Assembly (NCBI GenBank): GCA_020253595.1 | Contig: JADCBH010000079.1 | Location: 1 to 35,518, forward strand | Reading direction: 5' to 3' | Length of the DNA stretch: 35,518 nt | Source: Brevundimonas sp. | GTDB lineage: Bacteria > Pseudomonadota > Alphaproteobacteria > Caulobacterales > Caulobacteraceae | Shown here: in pieces, positions 27,873 through 35,518 of the stretch | Layout: every line of letters begins with the position of its first letter | How positions within the stretch are numbered: the stretch's first letter is position 1 | Made by a program: the position numbers and the translations under genes | The notes under the pieces: model-generated | Seen by the model: only the letters and a program-made list of their open reading frames with translations | What the model was told of the DNA's origin: nothing | Database searches by the model: none

Positions 27873-27909
27873 TAAGCAAAAGGGGCCGGAGCGTTTCCGC
27901 TCCGGCCCC
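27873..27909 (-). terminator. strong intrinsic terminator downstream of pilA
   Basis: Minus strand GGGGCCGGAGCG-GAAA-CGCTCCGGCCCC-TTTTGCTT: perfect 12-bp stem with GNRA loop. Confidence 0.9.
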
Positions 27910-27933
27910 CAAGGCTTCAGACGATCAGGTCGC

Positions 27934-28101
27934 TTAGAGCGCCAGACCATCCGCGATGGCGTCGAACACGGCCTCAAGGCGCGTGCCGACCAGGCCGACG
28001 GCGGTGATGATCAGGACCGCGATAAGGGCGGCGATCAGGCCGTACTCGATGGCGGTGGCGCCCGACTCGTCTTTGACGAACTTCTTGATGAACTGGGTCA
28101 T
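27934..28101 (-). CDS. pilA: Flp/Fap family type IVb pilin
   Basis: MTQFIKKFVKDESGATAIEYGLIAALIAVLIITAVGLVGTRLEAVFDAIADGLAL; GAGGAAG Shine-Dalgarno just upstream. Confidence 0.97.
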   Translation of the reverse strand: MTQFIKKFVKDESGATAIEYGLIAALIAVLIITAVGLVGTRLEAVFDAIADGLAL

Positions 28102-28340
28102 ATGACTTCCTCTCAGGTAAAATGGCTTAGCGAGCAACGATGGCTGGGAGGCTCCGGTCGCCCGCTTGTCCCCCAAACGCAGGGTGACCATGCACGCCTA
28201 TCGGTTAAGGTCACGTCAGAGGGCATGGTTACCGCGCTGTTCGCCTTGAAAAGTTTGAAGATCGATCCCGTCGACAAATGGACACCTTATACAGAGACCG
28301 AAAACCTGGCGCGTTGTGACAGTATTCGCGAAATGAATGC

Positions 28341-28355
28341 TTCACCGCACGTTAA
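28341..28355. promoter_or_regulatory. candidate CtrA-like box
   Basis: Minus strand TTAA-CGTGCGG-TGAA matches TTAA-N7-TTAA in 7 of 8 positions. Lies in the divergent pilA / TadE-arm intergenic region. Confidence 0.35.
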
Positions 28356-28467
28356 CCGGCGTTGACGACCTGTTGTCAGCCACGCCGGGTTTCAGGATTT
28401 GTAGAGGTTTCCACCCGATCCTTCCGGCTCGTCTCGCGCGCCTGCGAGAAAGACCAAGGATCTGCTC

Positions 28468-28872
28468 ATGGCTGGATTTCCCGCCCGCACCCTTTCCACC
28501 CTGGCGGCGGCCGCCCTGCTGGCTGTTGCCGGCGTGGCCCAGGCCCAGTCCCTCAACGTCGAGATCGACCGCTCCAGCCGCATCAGCCTGCGGGGTCCGG
28601 CGGCCTCGGTGATCGTCGGCAACCCGGACATCGCCGACGTCACGGTCGTGGACGCAACCACCCTGTTCGTCACGGGCAAGGGTTACGGCGTTACCGAAGT
28701 AGTCGCTGTCGATGCGCTCGGCCGCACTCTCTACCAGGGCGAGGTCATCGTGACCGGCGGCTCGACCGGCTCGGTCCGCGTCTGGCGCGGTGCCCAGGCG
28801 ACGGAGATGGCCTGCGCCTCCTCCTGCTCGCCGTCGGTACGCAACGGCAACGCCGCCTCCCCGACACCCTGA
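28468..28872 (+). CDS. stand-alone pilus-assembly N-terminal (CpaC N-domain-like) periplasmic protein
   Basis: Signal peptide ...GVAQAQ, then ISLRGPAASVIVGNPDIADVTVVDATTLFVTGKGYGVTEVVAVDALGR, similar to the N-domain of CpaC in the same window. Confidence 0.88.
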   Translation: MAGFPARTLSTLAAAALLAVAGVAQAQSLNVEIDRSSRISLRGPAASVIVGNPDIADVTVVDATTLFVTGKGYGVTEVVAVDALGRTLYQGEVIVTGGSTGSVRVWRGAQATEMACASSCSPSVRNGNAASPTP

Positions 28873-28883
28873 GGCGGCACCCG

Positions 28884-29417
28884 ATGGCCCTGCGCATGCG
28901 CACTCCCGGCCTGTTCCGTCGCCGCCCTCGTCGTGAAGGCGCGGCTGCGGTCGAGTTCGCCATCGTTTCCGTGCCCTTCTTCTTCGTGATCTTCGCGGTG
29001 CTGGAGCTCGGCGTGATCTTCCTGGTGGACTCGACGCTTGAGGCGGCGGTCCAGCAAGCCACCCGACTTGTGCGCACCGGCCAGGCCCAGGGCGGGGCCA
29101 TGACGCCCGCCCAGTTTCGTACCGCCATGTGTGGCGCGATGAATGTGTTCGAGGGCGACTGCCAGGCGCGCGCGGTGATCGACGTGCGTCCGATCCCCCA
29201 GTTCCGGAACCCCAATCCGCCCAATCCCATCGTCGACGGCGAGTTCGATCCGGATCAGACGGATTTCGATCCCGGGGCGGCCGGCGACCTGATGCTGGTT
29301 CGGGTCTGGTACCAGCAACCCGTGGTCACGCCCATGCTGTCGAACGCCCTGACGCGGCTCGAATCCGGCGACGCCCTGATCACCGTCACCACCGCCTTCC
29401 GCAACGAGCCCTTCTGA
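28884..29417 (+). CDS. tadE: TadE family pilus assembly protein
   Basis: RREGAAAVEFAIVSVPFFFVIFAVLELGVIFLVDSTLEAAVQQATRLVRTGQAQ. Confidence 0.92.
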   Translation: MALRMRTPGLFRRRPRREGAAAVEFAIVSVPFFFVIFAVLELGVIFLVDSTLEAAVQQATRLVRTGQAQGGAMTPAQFRTAMCGAMNVFEGDCQARAVIDVRPIPQFRNPNPPNPIVDGEFDPDQTDFDPGAAGDLMLVRVWYQQPVVTPMLSNALTRLESGDALITVTTAFRNEPF

Positions 29418-29968
29418 TGATGCGCTCGCCTTCCAGTAGGATCCGGTCCTTCGCGGCGCGCTTCACACGCAATGCCGACGGCGTCGCCGCGGTGGAGTTC
29501 GCCCTCGTCGTCCCGGTATTGATCGTCTGCTACTTCGGTCTTGCCGAGTTCTGTCAGGCCTACATGGCCCAGAAGCGCGCCCAGCACACCACGTCCCAGA
29601 TCGCGGACATGATCGCTCGGACTCCCGACACTACGCTGGCCGAGCTCGACGCCATCTTCGATGTCGGCTCCCTGATCATGCAACCGTTTCCGGAGGCCGC
29701 CCTGTCGATCCGGGTCACCAGCATCACGCGCGACACCGACGGCGTCGCCCGCGTCGACTGGAGCCGTGGCCGGGGCATGACCGGTCTATCCGGGGTTCAG
29801 ACCGTGCCGGCGGGTCTGATTGCCAACGGCGAGACCATCATCATGAGCGAGACGCGCTACGCGTTCGACTCGTCCATGGATCGTCTGCTGCCTGGCCTGA
29901 CGAACTTCAACAGCAGATACTACCTGCGCCCGCGACTGTCCGATCGCCTGCCCTGCACAGACTGCTAG
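29417..29968 (+). CDS. TadE/TadG-like pseudopilin family protein
   Basis: NADGVAAVEFALVVPVLIVCYFGLAEFCQAYMAQKRAQHTTSQIADMIAR. Start overlaps the upstream stop (TGATG). Confidence 0.9.
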   Translation: MMRSPSSRIRSFAARFTRNADGVAAVEFALVVPVLIVCYFGLAEFCQAYMAQKRAQHTTSQIADMIARTPDTTLAELDAIFDVGSLIMQPFPEAALSIRVTSITRDTDGVARVDWSRGRGMTGLSGVQTVPAGLIANGETIIMSETRYAFDSSMDRLLPGLTNFNSRYYLRPRLSDRLPCTDC

Positions 29969-31221
29969 CCGACCAACGCACGGCGGATCGCCCCGATCTT
30001 GGCCTCGGTCTCGTCCAGTTCCGCCTGCAGATCGCTGCCGGCCGTGATCCCCGCCCCCGCCTGGGTGCGGAACCTCCAGCGGGTGTCCTCGCGCCACAGG
30101 GCGACGGTCCGGATCAGGACCGAGGCGGTCATCTGCCCCCTGCCGTCGATGTGGACCAGACTTCCGCACCAGGCCCCCCTCGGCGGCTCATGGTCGGCGA
30201 TCACCTTCATGGCCTGATGCTTGGGCGCGCCGGTGATCGAGCCCGGCGGAAAGGTGGCTTCCAGAATGGCTCCGGGGCAGGCTTGCGCCTTCGCACGTGC
30301 CGTGACGGTCGAGACCAGATGATGCACCGTGGCGAAGCTCTCCAACTGGAACAGCCGCTCGACCGACACACTGCCGATGTCTGACACTCGCGCCAGATCG
30401 TTGCGCATCAGATCGACGATCATCAGGTTTTCAGCCCGATCCTTCTCGCTGGCCACCAGCTCGTCGGCGCGGGCCGCGTCCTCGACAGGGTCCACAGATC
30501 GCGGCCGCGTGCCCTTGATCGGTCGTGTCTCGATCCGATGGCTCGCCGGATCGAATGTCAGGAACAGCTCGGGCGAGTTCGACACCAGCGCCCGCTCGCC
30601 CAGCCGCCAGAAGGCCCCGTAGGGCGCAGGCCCCGCCGCCAGCCTGATGAACAGATCAAACGGATCGGCGGCCTCGGTCAGCGTCCCGGACCAGCCCCGG
30701 GCGATATTGGCCTGAAACAGGTCTCCCTGACCGATCCGGCCAACCACATCGGCGACGGCGGCGCGATAATGGCCGTCGTCTTCATCCGGTCTGAAGCCCT
30801 CCGCCGGTGGTTTGGGCATATTGGGCGCAAGGGCACCGTCCAGCCATATCGCCGCCGTCGCCGCGTCCCCGACGACGCTGACTGTCCGTCTCGCATGATC
30901 GAACACCAGCACCGTGCGATAGACGGCCGTCATCAGATCGGGCCAGACCGGCTCGCGCACACCCGTCGCCGGTCGCGCGCCCCAGTCATAGGCGACCAGA
31001 CCAATGCCATGACAACCGGCCGGGACGACCAGGGCTTCACTCAGGCCGTCCGGGTCGAGCGGGCCCGCAAAGGTCCTTTCGGGATCGGCAGCGACGTAGG
31101 AGAACCGCCCGGCAGGCCCCCCGTCCGACAGCAGGCAGACCAGACCGTCACGATCCTTCAGGCCCGCCGCGACCGCCAGCGGCTCGACCCAGGGCCAGAC
31201 GCCGTCTTCGGGTCCGTTCAC
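29965..31221 (-). CDS. pabB: aminodeoxychorismate synthase component I
   Basis: Chorismate-binding motifs ETRPIKGTRPR, ENLMIVDLMRNDLARV and FPPGSITGAPKHQAMKVI. Confidence 0.95.
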   Translation of the reverse strand: MNGPEDGVWPWVEPLAVAAGLKDRDGLVCLLSDGGPAGRFSYVAADPERTFAGPLDPDGLSEALVVPAGCHGIGLVAYDWGARPATGVREPVWPDLMTAVYRTVLVFDHARRTVSVVGDAATAAIWLDGALAPNMPKPPAEGFRPDEDDGHYRAAVADVVGRIGQGDLFQANIARGWSGTLTEAADPFDLFIRLAAGPAPYGAFWRLGERALVSNSPELFLTFDPASHRIETRPIKGTRPRSVDPVEDAARADELVASEKDRAENLMIVDLMRNDLARVSDIGSVSVERLFQLESFATVHHLVSTVTARAKAQACPGAILEATFPPGSITGAPKHQAMKVIADHEPPRGAWCGSLVHIDGRGQMTASVLIRTVALWREDTRWRFRTQAGAGITAGSDLQAELDETEAKIGAIRRALVG

Positions 31222-31997
31222 GCCGCCAGTCGCTCCAGGATCCGGTCGCGCAAAACCGCGTCGATGCCCAGCGCCTGCTCGAGATAGGCGTCGATCGAGC
31301 CGTGCCGCGTCTCCATGGCCTGGATGGCGGAATGCAGATAGGCGGCCTCCACCCCCATGAAGGCGACGACCGCGTCGTGGGAGGCGGTCCGGCCGGTAAA
31401 GGCCTTCAACTGCTCGGCGATGCCGGGCGCGCGCGCCTCCAGGTCCACCGCCCGGTTGGTCAGCAGATAGTCCTCCATCAGGTCGTCGTGCGAAACGCCG
31501 AGCAGATGGTGTGTCAGGGCGGCCAGCATCCCCGTGCGGTCCTTGCCCGCTGCGCAGTGGATCAGGACCGGCCGGTCGCTGTCGGCCACGGCGCGAAAGT
31601 AGCGCGAGAACAGATCCAGATGCGCCGGCGCGAAGGGCAGGACACGATAGGTGTCGGTCATGAACCGCCGACCGCTGTCCGGCGTGAGGTCTGCGGTCTT
31701 CAGGAAGGTGATGTGCGGGGCCTCGCCCGCCTCATCCAGATCGCTCTCGATGACCACGCCGGTAAAGTTGGCGGCGCGCTTGGAGGGTTGGCGGCGGCGC
31801 TCGACCGGTCGGCGCAAGTCGATGACCACACCGAAGTCGATCGCCGCCAGCCGTTCCAGATCCGCCTCGGTCACGCCCGCGTGGTGCGCCGAACGGAACA
31901 GGGCCCCTATACGGACATGCCCCCCTGCCGCGGTGGCGTAGTCGCCGTAGTCCCGAAAGTTGTCGAGAGCGTCAAAGACATGGATGCGGCTGGCCAT
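31218..31997 (-). CDS. tyrosine-protein phosphatase (Y_phosphatase3 type)
   Basis: FRDYGDYATAAGGHVRIGALFRSAH and P-loop HCAAGKDRTGMLAAL. Confidence 0.92.
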   Translation of the reverse strand: MASRIHVFDALDNFRDYGDYATAAGGHVRIGALFRSAHHAGVTEADLERLAAIDFGVVIDLRRPVERRRQPSKRAANFTGVVIESDLDEAGEAPHITFLKTADLTPDSGRRFMTDTYRVLPFAPAHLDLFSRYFRAVADSDRPVLIHCAAGKDRTGMLAALTHHLLGVSHDDLMEDYLLTNRAVDLEARAPGIAEQLKAFTGRTASHDAVVAFMGVEAAYLHSAIQAMETRHGSIDAYLEQALGIDAVLRDRILERLAA

Positions 31998-32042
31998 GCC
32001 CTCCCTATAGGGGCGGCGCGCCCGGCGGGCGAGGGGGACCGT

Positions 32043-32345
32043 TCAGCGCGGTTGAACCAGTCCCGCCATGGCGTCAAGGTAGGCGACGAAGGCCTTGCGC
32101 CCTGTGTCGGTCATCGAGGCCTCAGTCAGGGGCTTTCGTCCCACGAACCGCTTGGTCACGGTAACGAACCCGGCTTCTTCCAGCTTTCTCAGGTGGACCG
32201 AGAGATTGCCGTCCGTGGCCTGGAGCCGCGCCTTTAGGGTGGTGAAGTCCGCGCTCTCCACACCCGACAGGGCCGCCATGATGCCTAGCCGCATCCGTCC
32301 GTGGATGACGTCGTCGATGCGGGCGATGTCGAAATCGTCCGGCAT
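32043..32345 (-). CDS. winged-helix transcriptional regulator (HTH_34-like)
   Basis: IDDVIHGRMRLGIMAALSGVESADFTTLKARLQATDGNLSVHLRKLEEAGFVTVTKRFVGRKPLTEASMTDTGRKAF. Confidence 0.92.
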   Translation of the reverse strand: MPDDFDIARIDDVIHGRMRLGIMAALSGVESADFTTLKARLQATDGNLSVHLRKLEEAGFVTVTKRFVGRKPLTEASMTDTGRKAFVAYLDAMAGLVQPR

Positions 32346-32347
32346 GG

Positions 32348-32968
32348 TCAGGCCTTCGCCGCTCGCATGAGCAGGAAACCCGGCAGGGCCATCAGACCGA
32401 ACAGCGCTACGGCGTAGGCCAGATACTGCCAGCTCGTGCCGGACAGGACCGCAAGCGCGGGTGCTGCCGCGAAGGACGCCAGCGCCAGGGTCCACAGAGA
32501 CTTCGAGCGCGTCATTGTGGCCGTGACGGCCCAGCCCACGCCATAGAAGGCCATGATGATCGAAGGGATCACCAGGGACCACTCCGCGACATCGGACTGC
32601 CCCGCCCGGGTCAGGTCGCTGGCGATCAGCGACGTGAACAGGCTGAAGATCCCCCATCCCAGCGCCGACCAGACGATGCCGAAGGCGCGCGTCGCGGCGG
32701 TCTCGACTCCGCCTTCCCGCTTCAGACGTCCGATCAGCACCACGAGTGTCACCAGGAAGACGACGGTTGTGACGCCCCAGATCGCGCCATAGGCGGCCGG
32801 TGACACGGCCAGAATCCCTGCCGTGGTCAGTCCATGGACCAGGCTGCCCGTGCCGAAAATCAGCCCGGCCGCGAACAGGATGGAGCCACCCCGGACGGGC
32901 GCCTTGGTGCCCTCTTCGGCCAGGCCCTTCAGCCAGGCGATGTCGGTCAGTTCGTCGTGGTTGGTCAT
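32348..32968 (-). CDS. polytopic membrane protein of unknown function, paralogue of 32986-33555
   Basis: Hydrophobic segments; C-terminal YGVGWAVTATMTRSKSLWTLALASFAAAPALAVLSGTSWQYLAYAVALFGLMALPGFLLM. Confidence 0.8.
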   Translation of the reverse strand: MTNHDELTDIAWLKGLAEEGTKAPVRGGSILFAAGLIFGTGSLVHGLTTAGILAVSPAAYGAIWGVTTVVFLVTLVVLIGRLKREGGVETAATRAFGIVWSALGWGIFSLFTSLIASDLTRAGQSDVAEWSLVIPSIIMAFYGVGWAVTATMTRSKSLWTLALASFAAAPALAVLSGTSWQYLAYAVALFGLMALPGFLLMRAAKA

Positions 32969-32985
32969 GCGTGTGTGTCCTTGGG

Positions 32986-33555
32986 TCAACGGTCACGCCC
33001 GGACATCAGGATCAGACCTGGCGTCAGGGCGAAGGCGAAAAGAGACAGGCCATAGGCCAGATACTGGGCGGGCGTGCCGAGCAGCAGGGAGATGGCTGCG
33101 CTTGCGCCGAGGCAACCGACGGCGAGCCCGGCGGTCCACAGCGTCCGGGTGCGAACCGCGGCGATGATCCAGGCCACGCCATAAAGAGCCATGCCGACGG
33201 CGGACATCGCCCGCATGATCGTCCAGTCCTTCAGGACAATGGACAGACCCAGCAGAACCAGGGCCCCTCCGATCTGCCCGGCCAGGGTGAAGCGCGACCA
33301 GGCTGCGGCGCGCCGCACCGTCGCGAAGGGCGAGCGGCGCAGGCGGAACAGCACGGTCAGGAAGCCCGCGACCGCCAGCGGCCAGCTGAGGCTCAGCACG
33401 GCCGGGTGCAGATGAAGCAGCCCGCTGAGCACACCGAACTGGAACAGGTTGGCGGTGCCGAACACCGCGCCGGCCAGAACCAGAAACCGCCCGACTGCGG
33501 CCGAAAGCGACGGTTCCGGCGAGGTGGTCGGGAAAGAAACAGCAGCAGCGGTCAT
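32986..33555 (-). CDS. polytopic membrane protein of unknown function, paralogue of 32348-32968
   Basis: C-terminal YGVAWIIAAVRTRTLWTAGLAVGCLGASAAISLLLGTPAQYLAYGLSLFAFALTPGLILM aligns with its neighbour. Start MTAAAVSFPTT. Confidence 0.78.
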   Translation of the reverse strand: MTAAAVSFPTTSPEPSLSAAVGRFLVLAGAVFGTANLFQFGVLSGLLHLHPAVLSLSWPLAVAGFLTVLFRLRRSPFATVRRAAAWSRFTLAGQIGGALVLLGLSIVLKDWTIMRAMSAVGMALYGVAWIIAAVRTRTLWTAGLAVGCLGASAAISLLLGTPAQYLAYGLSLFAFALTPGLILMSGRDR

Positions 33556-33581
33556 GGGTGCCTCCGGGATGACCAACCACT

Positions 33582-33618
33582 AGCGAAATAACTTTGTGTT
33601 GTAAAGCACTTTTTCGCT
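33582..33618. promoter_or_regulatory. nested inverted repeat at head of the paralogue/HTH operon (candidate operator)
   Basis: AGCGAAA(33582-33588)...TTTCGCT(33612-33618) enclosing CTTT-N7-AAAG (33592-33606). AT-rich against a GC-rich background. Confidence 0.45.
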
Positions 33619-33650
33619 GCGCCGGATCGAAGGGCCGTTACAACCGACGG

Positions 33651-34397
33651 ATGGCCCCGGACTACCATCACATCGCCTACCTCGGCGTCGACATCGCCAA
33701 CCCCGTGACGATCGAGGCTGTGCTCGCCATGGCGGACCGCAGCGGCCTTCCCGCCGGGGCCAAGGTGCTGGACATCGGCGCGGGCACGGGCGGCGTTTCG
33801 GCGGCGCTGGCGCGGCGTTTCCGCTACCAGGTCCACGCCATTGAGCGGGATCCCGTCATGGTCTCGCACATCGCCGACAGGGTCGAGCGCGATGGCCTGG
33901 CCGACCGCGTCACCCTGGTTCGCGGCGTCGCTCCACAAGCGCTCGACGTCCTCGCTCCGGCGGACATGATGGTGGCGTTGGGCAGCAGCCGCATCGGCGG
34001 GTCTGACGTCACCACCGCCGCCGGCATGTTTCAGGTCCTGGCGGACCTTCTCGCCAGCCCCGGCTACATCCTGTGGGGCGACCTCACCTGGATCGCCACC
34101 CCCCCGGAGCCCCTGCGCCAGATCGTCAGCCTGTCCAGCATCTATGAGAGCGACGACGGCTGGAAGGCCGCGGCAGAGGCGGCCGGCATGACGTGCGTCT
34201 CGGCCGAACTCTCGCCTCAGGCAGTCTGGGACGATTTTTTCGGCACCGCCGATCGCCGCGTGCGCGACTGGCTCGAGGCCAATCCCGGGGTCGAAGGCCG
34301 GGAGTCGCTCCAGGCTCGCGCCGACCAGATCAGGGCCACGTTCGATTTCGGGCGGCCCTACCTCGGTTTCGGCCTTTATCTGTTCCGAAAGCCCTGA
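33651..34397 (+). CDS. class I SAM-dependent methyltransferase
   Basis: AGAKVLDIGAGTGGVSAALARRFRYQVHAIERDPVMV is methyltransferase motif I plus post-I. Start placed at MAPDYHH. Confidence 0.88.
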   Translation: MAPDYHHIAYLGVDIANPVTIEAVLAMADRSGLPAGAKVLDIGAGTGGVSAALARRFRYQVHAIERDPVMVSHIADRVERDGLADRVTLVRGVAPQALDVLAPADMMVALGSSRIGGSDVTTAAGMFQVLADLLASPGYILWGDLTWIATPPEPLRQIVSLSSIYESDDGWKAAAEAAGMTCVSAELSPQAVWDDFFGTADRRVRDWLEANPGVEGRESLQARADQIRATFDFGRPYLGFGLYLFRKP

Positions 34398-34510
34398 CCG
34401 GTCAGATACAGGCCCCAGAGGGGGCCAGACGCTGCGGAGCGACGGGGCTGGCCCGCTCCATGCAGGGGACCGCGCGAGGGGGACAGTTCGTCCCATTCAG
34501 GACGACCCGT

Positions 34511-35518
34511 ATGCCGTTTTCCATCAGGCCGGTTCAGGAGGGCGATACCGCCCACCTGATGGCGTTGCACGCTTCCGTCGGATGGCCTCGCCGCAGCGAG
34601 GCCGGCTGGCGCTGGCTCATCAACCATCCCGCACGTCTGGAAGCCGGTGCCCCGGCCGGCTGGCTTCTGATCGACGCCAACGGAACGCCGCGCGGCCATA
34701 CCGGCAACTTCGTCCAGACGTTCTGGCGCGGCGACACGATCCTGCACGGAACCAGTGGCTATTCCATCCTGGTCGAACCGGCGGCGCGCGGGCGCAGTCC
34801 CATGCTGCTCAAGCCCTTTGCCGAGCAGCCCGGAGTGTTCGCCCGCTACACCTTCAACGCCAATCCGAAATCCAGCCCCCTGTTCCAACGATACGGACTG
34901 ACGGCCTGGCCTACCACGACCCACGCCCTGAAGCTGGCCTGGCGGCTGGACACCCTGACGTGCGGCGCAGGACGGATCTGGCGCGAGATCGACAGCCGGG
35001 CCCCCCAGTGGGTCGATCCGGACCACGAGTGGTTTCTGAACCGTCGCCTTGCCCACCCCGGTCCACTTGTCCTGCCTGCCGACGTCCGTGTCCTCTGCGA
35101 TCTGGCCGACCACTCCTCGTTTGCCGCCTTCTGGACCGCGCTCAGGGGCGAGGGGCGGCTGATCGCGGACCGTAGCCCGGCGACCCTGCGCTGGCGCCTG
35201 TCGGATCCCGACCAGACGATCGCTCCGCTGCTACTCGCCTTCCATCGCGGGACCGAGATCCGGGGCTACGCCATGGCCATGATGGCCAAGGCCAACAGCA
35301 TCGACCCTCCGGTTCTGGAAATCCTCGACCTCATGGCCCTGCGCGACGAACCTCGCGCCATCCCGGCGCTGATGCAGGCGCTGCTGGCCAATGCCCGCTC
35401 CCTCGGCGCGGCCAAGGTCCGCATCCAGGTCGTCAACGAGACGCTGCTGCGCCAGCTGGGCTCGCTGGCAGCCTCAGCCCGGCGCGAGGGCGGTTGGGGT
35501 CACTGTCACGTGCGCTTC
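34511..35518 (+). CDS. GNAT-like acetyltransferase, truncated by the window edge
   Basis: Hand translation from ATG 34511 gives MPFSIRPVQEGDTAHLMALHASVGWPRRSEAGWRWLINHP... Frame appears open for 336 codons to the window end. Not in the ORF track, presumably because it lacks a stop. Confidence 0.82.
   Translation, partial: MPFSIRPVQEGDTAHLMALHASVGWPRRSEAGWRWLINHPARLEAGAPAGWLLIDANGTPRGHTGNFVQTFWRGDTILHGTSGYSILVEPAARGRSPMLLKPFAEQPGVFARYTFNANPKSSPLFQRYGLTAWPTTTHALKLAWRLDTLTCGAGRIWREIDSRAPQWVDPDHEWFLNRRLAHPGPLVLPADVRVLCDLADHSSFAAFWTALRGEGRLIADRSPATLRWRLSDPDQTIAPLLLAFHRGTEIRGYAMAMMAKANSIDPPVLEILDLMALRDEPRAIPALMQALLANARSLGAAKVRIQVVNETLLRQLGSLAASARREGGWGHCHVRF

Noticed and set aside
28102-28360. Sigma-54 (-24/-12) promoter for pilA
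   Set aside because: Looked for TGGCAC-N5-TTGC on the minus strand and did not find a convincing match.

Overview
This is a GC-rich alphaproteobacterial chromosomal segment. The gene content and order suggest Caulobacteraceae (Brevundimonas-like), which is inference. It is mostly core genome. From left to right it contains: an aa3-type cytochrome c oxidase operon on the minus strand (ctaC-ctaD-ctaB-small ORF-ctaG-ctaE); a two-gene metal transport operon (NicO/UreH-like membrane protein plus a His-rich CDF transporter); lipid genes (CFA synthase, pgsA); carbonic anhydrase; uvrC; rplU-rpmA; GNAT, M20 peptidase, ferredoxin-like, SRPBCC and MFS genes; a complete Flp/Tad (cpa) pilus locus with a divergent TadE/TadG arm; pabB plus a tyrosine phosphatase; an operon of two paralogous membrane proteins and a winged-helix regulator; a methyltransferase; and a truncated GNAT ORF running off the right edge. 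I saw no rRNA, tRNA, CRISPR, IS element or prophage. No clearly new multi-gene system is proven. The best leads are: (i) the paralogous-membrane-protein/HTH_34 operon with a nested palindrome at its head; (ii) a Zur-like palindrome ahead of the NicO-like/CDF operon; (iii) a terminator whose T-tract abuts the ctaB start codon; (iv) a 5'-terminal hairpin plus T-run in the rplU leader; (v) an unusual Thr-rich insert in the CpaC secretin; and (vi) two CDSs absent from the supplied ORF track.
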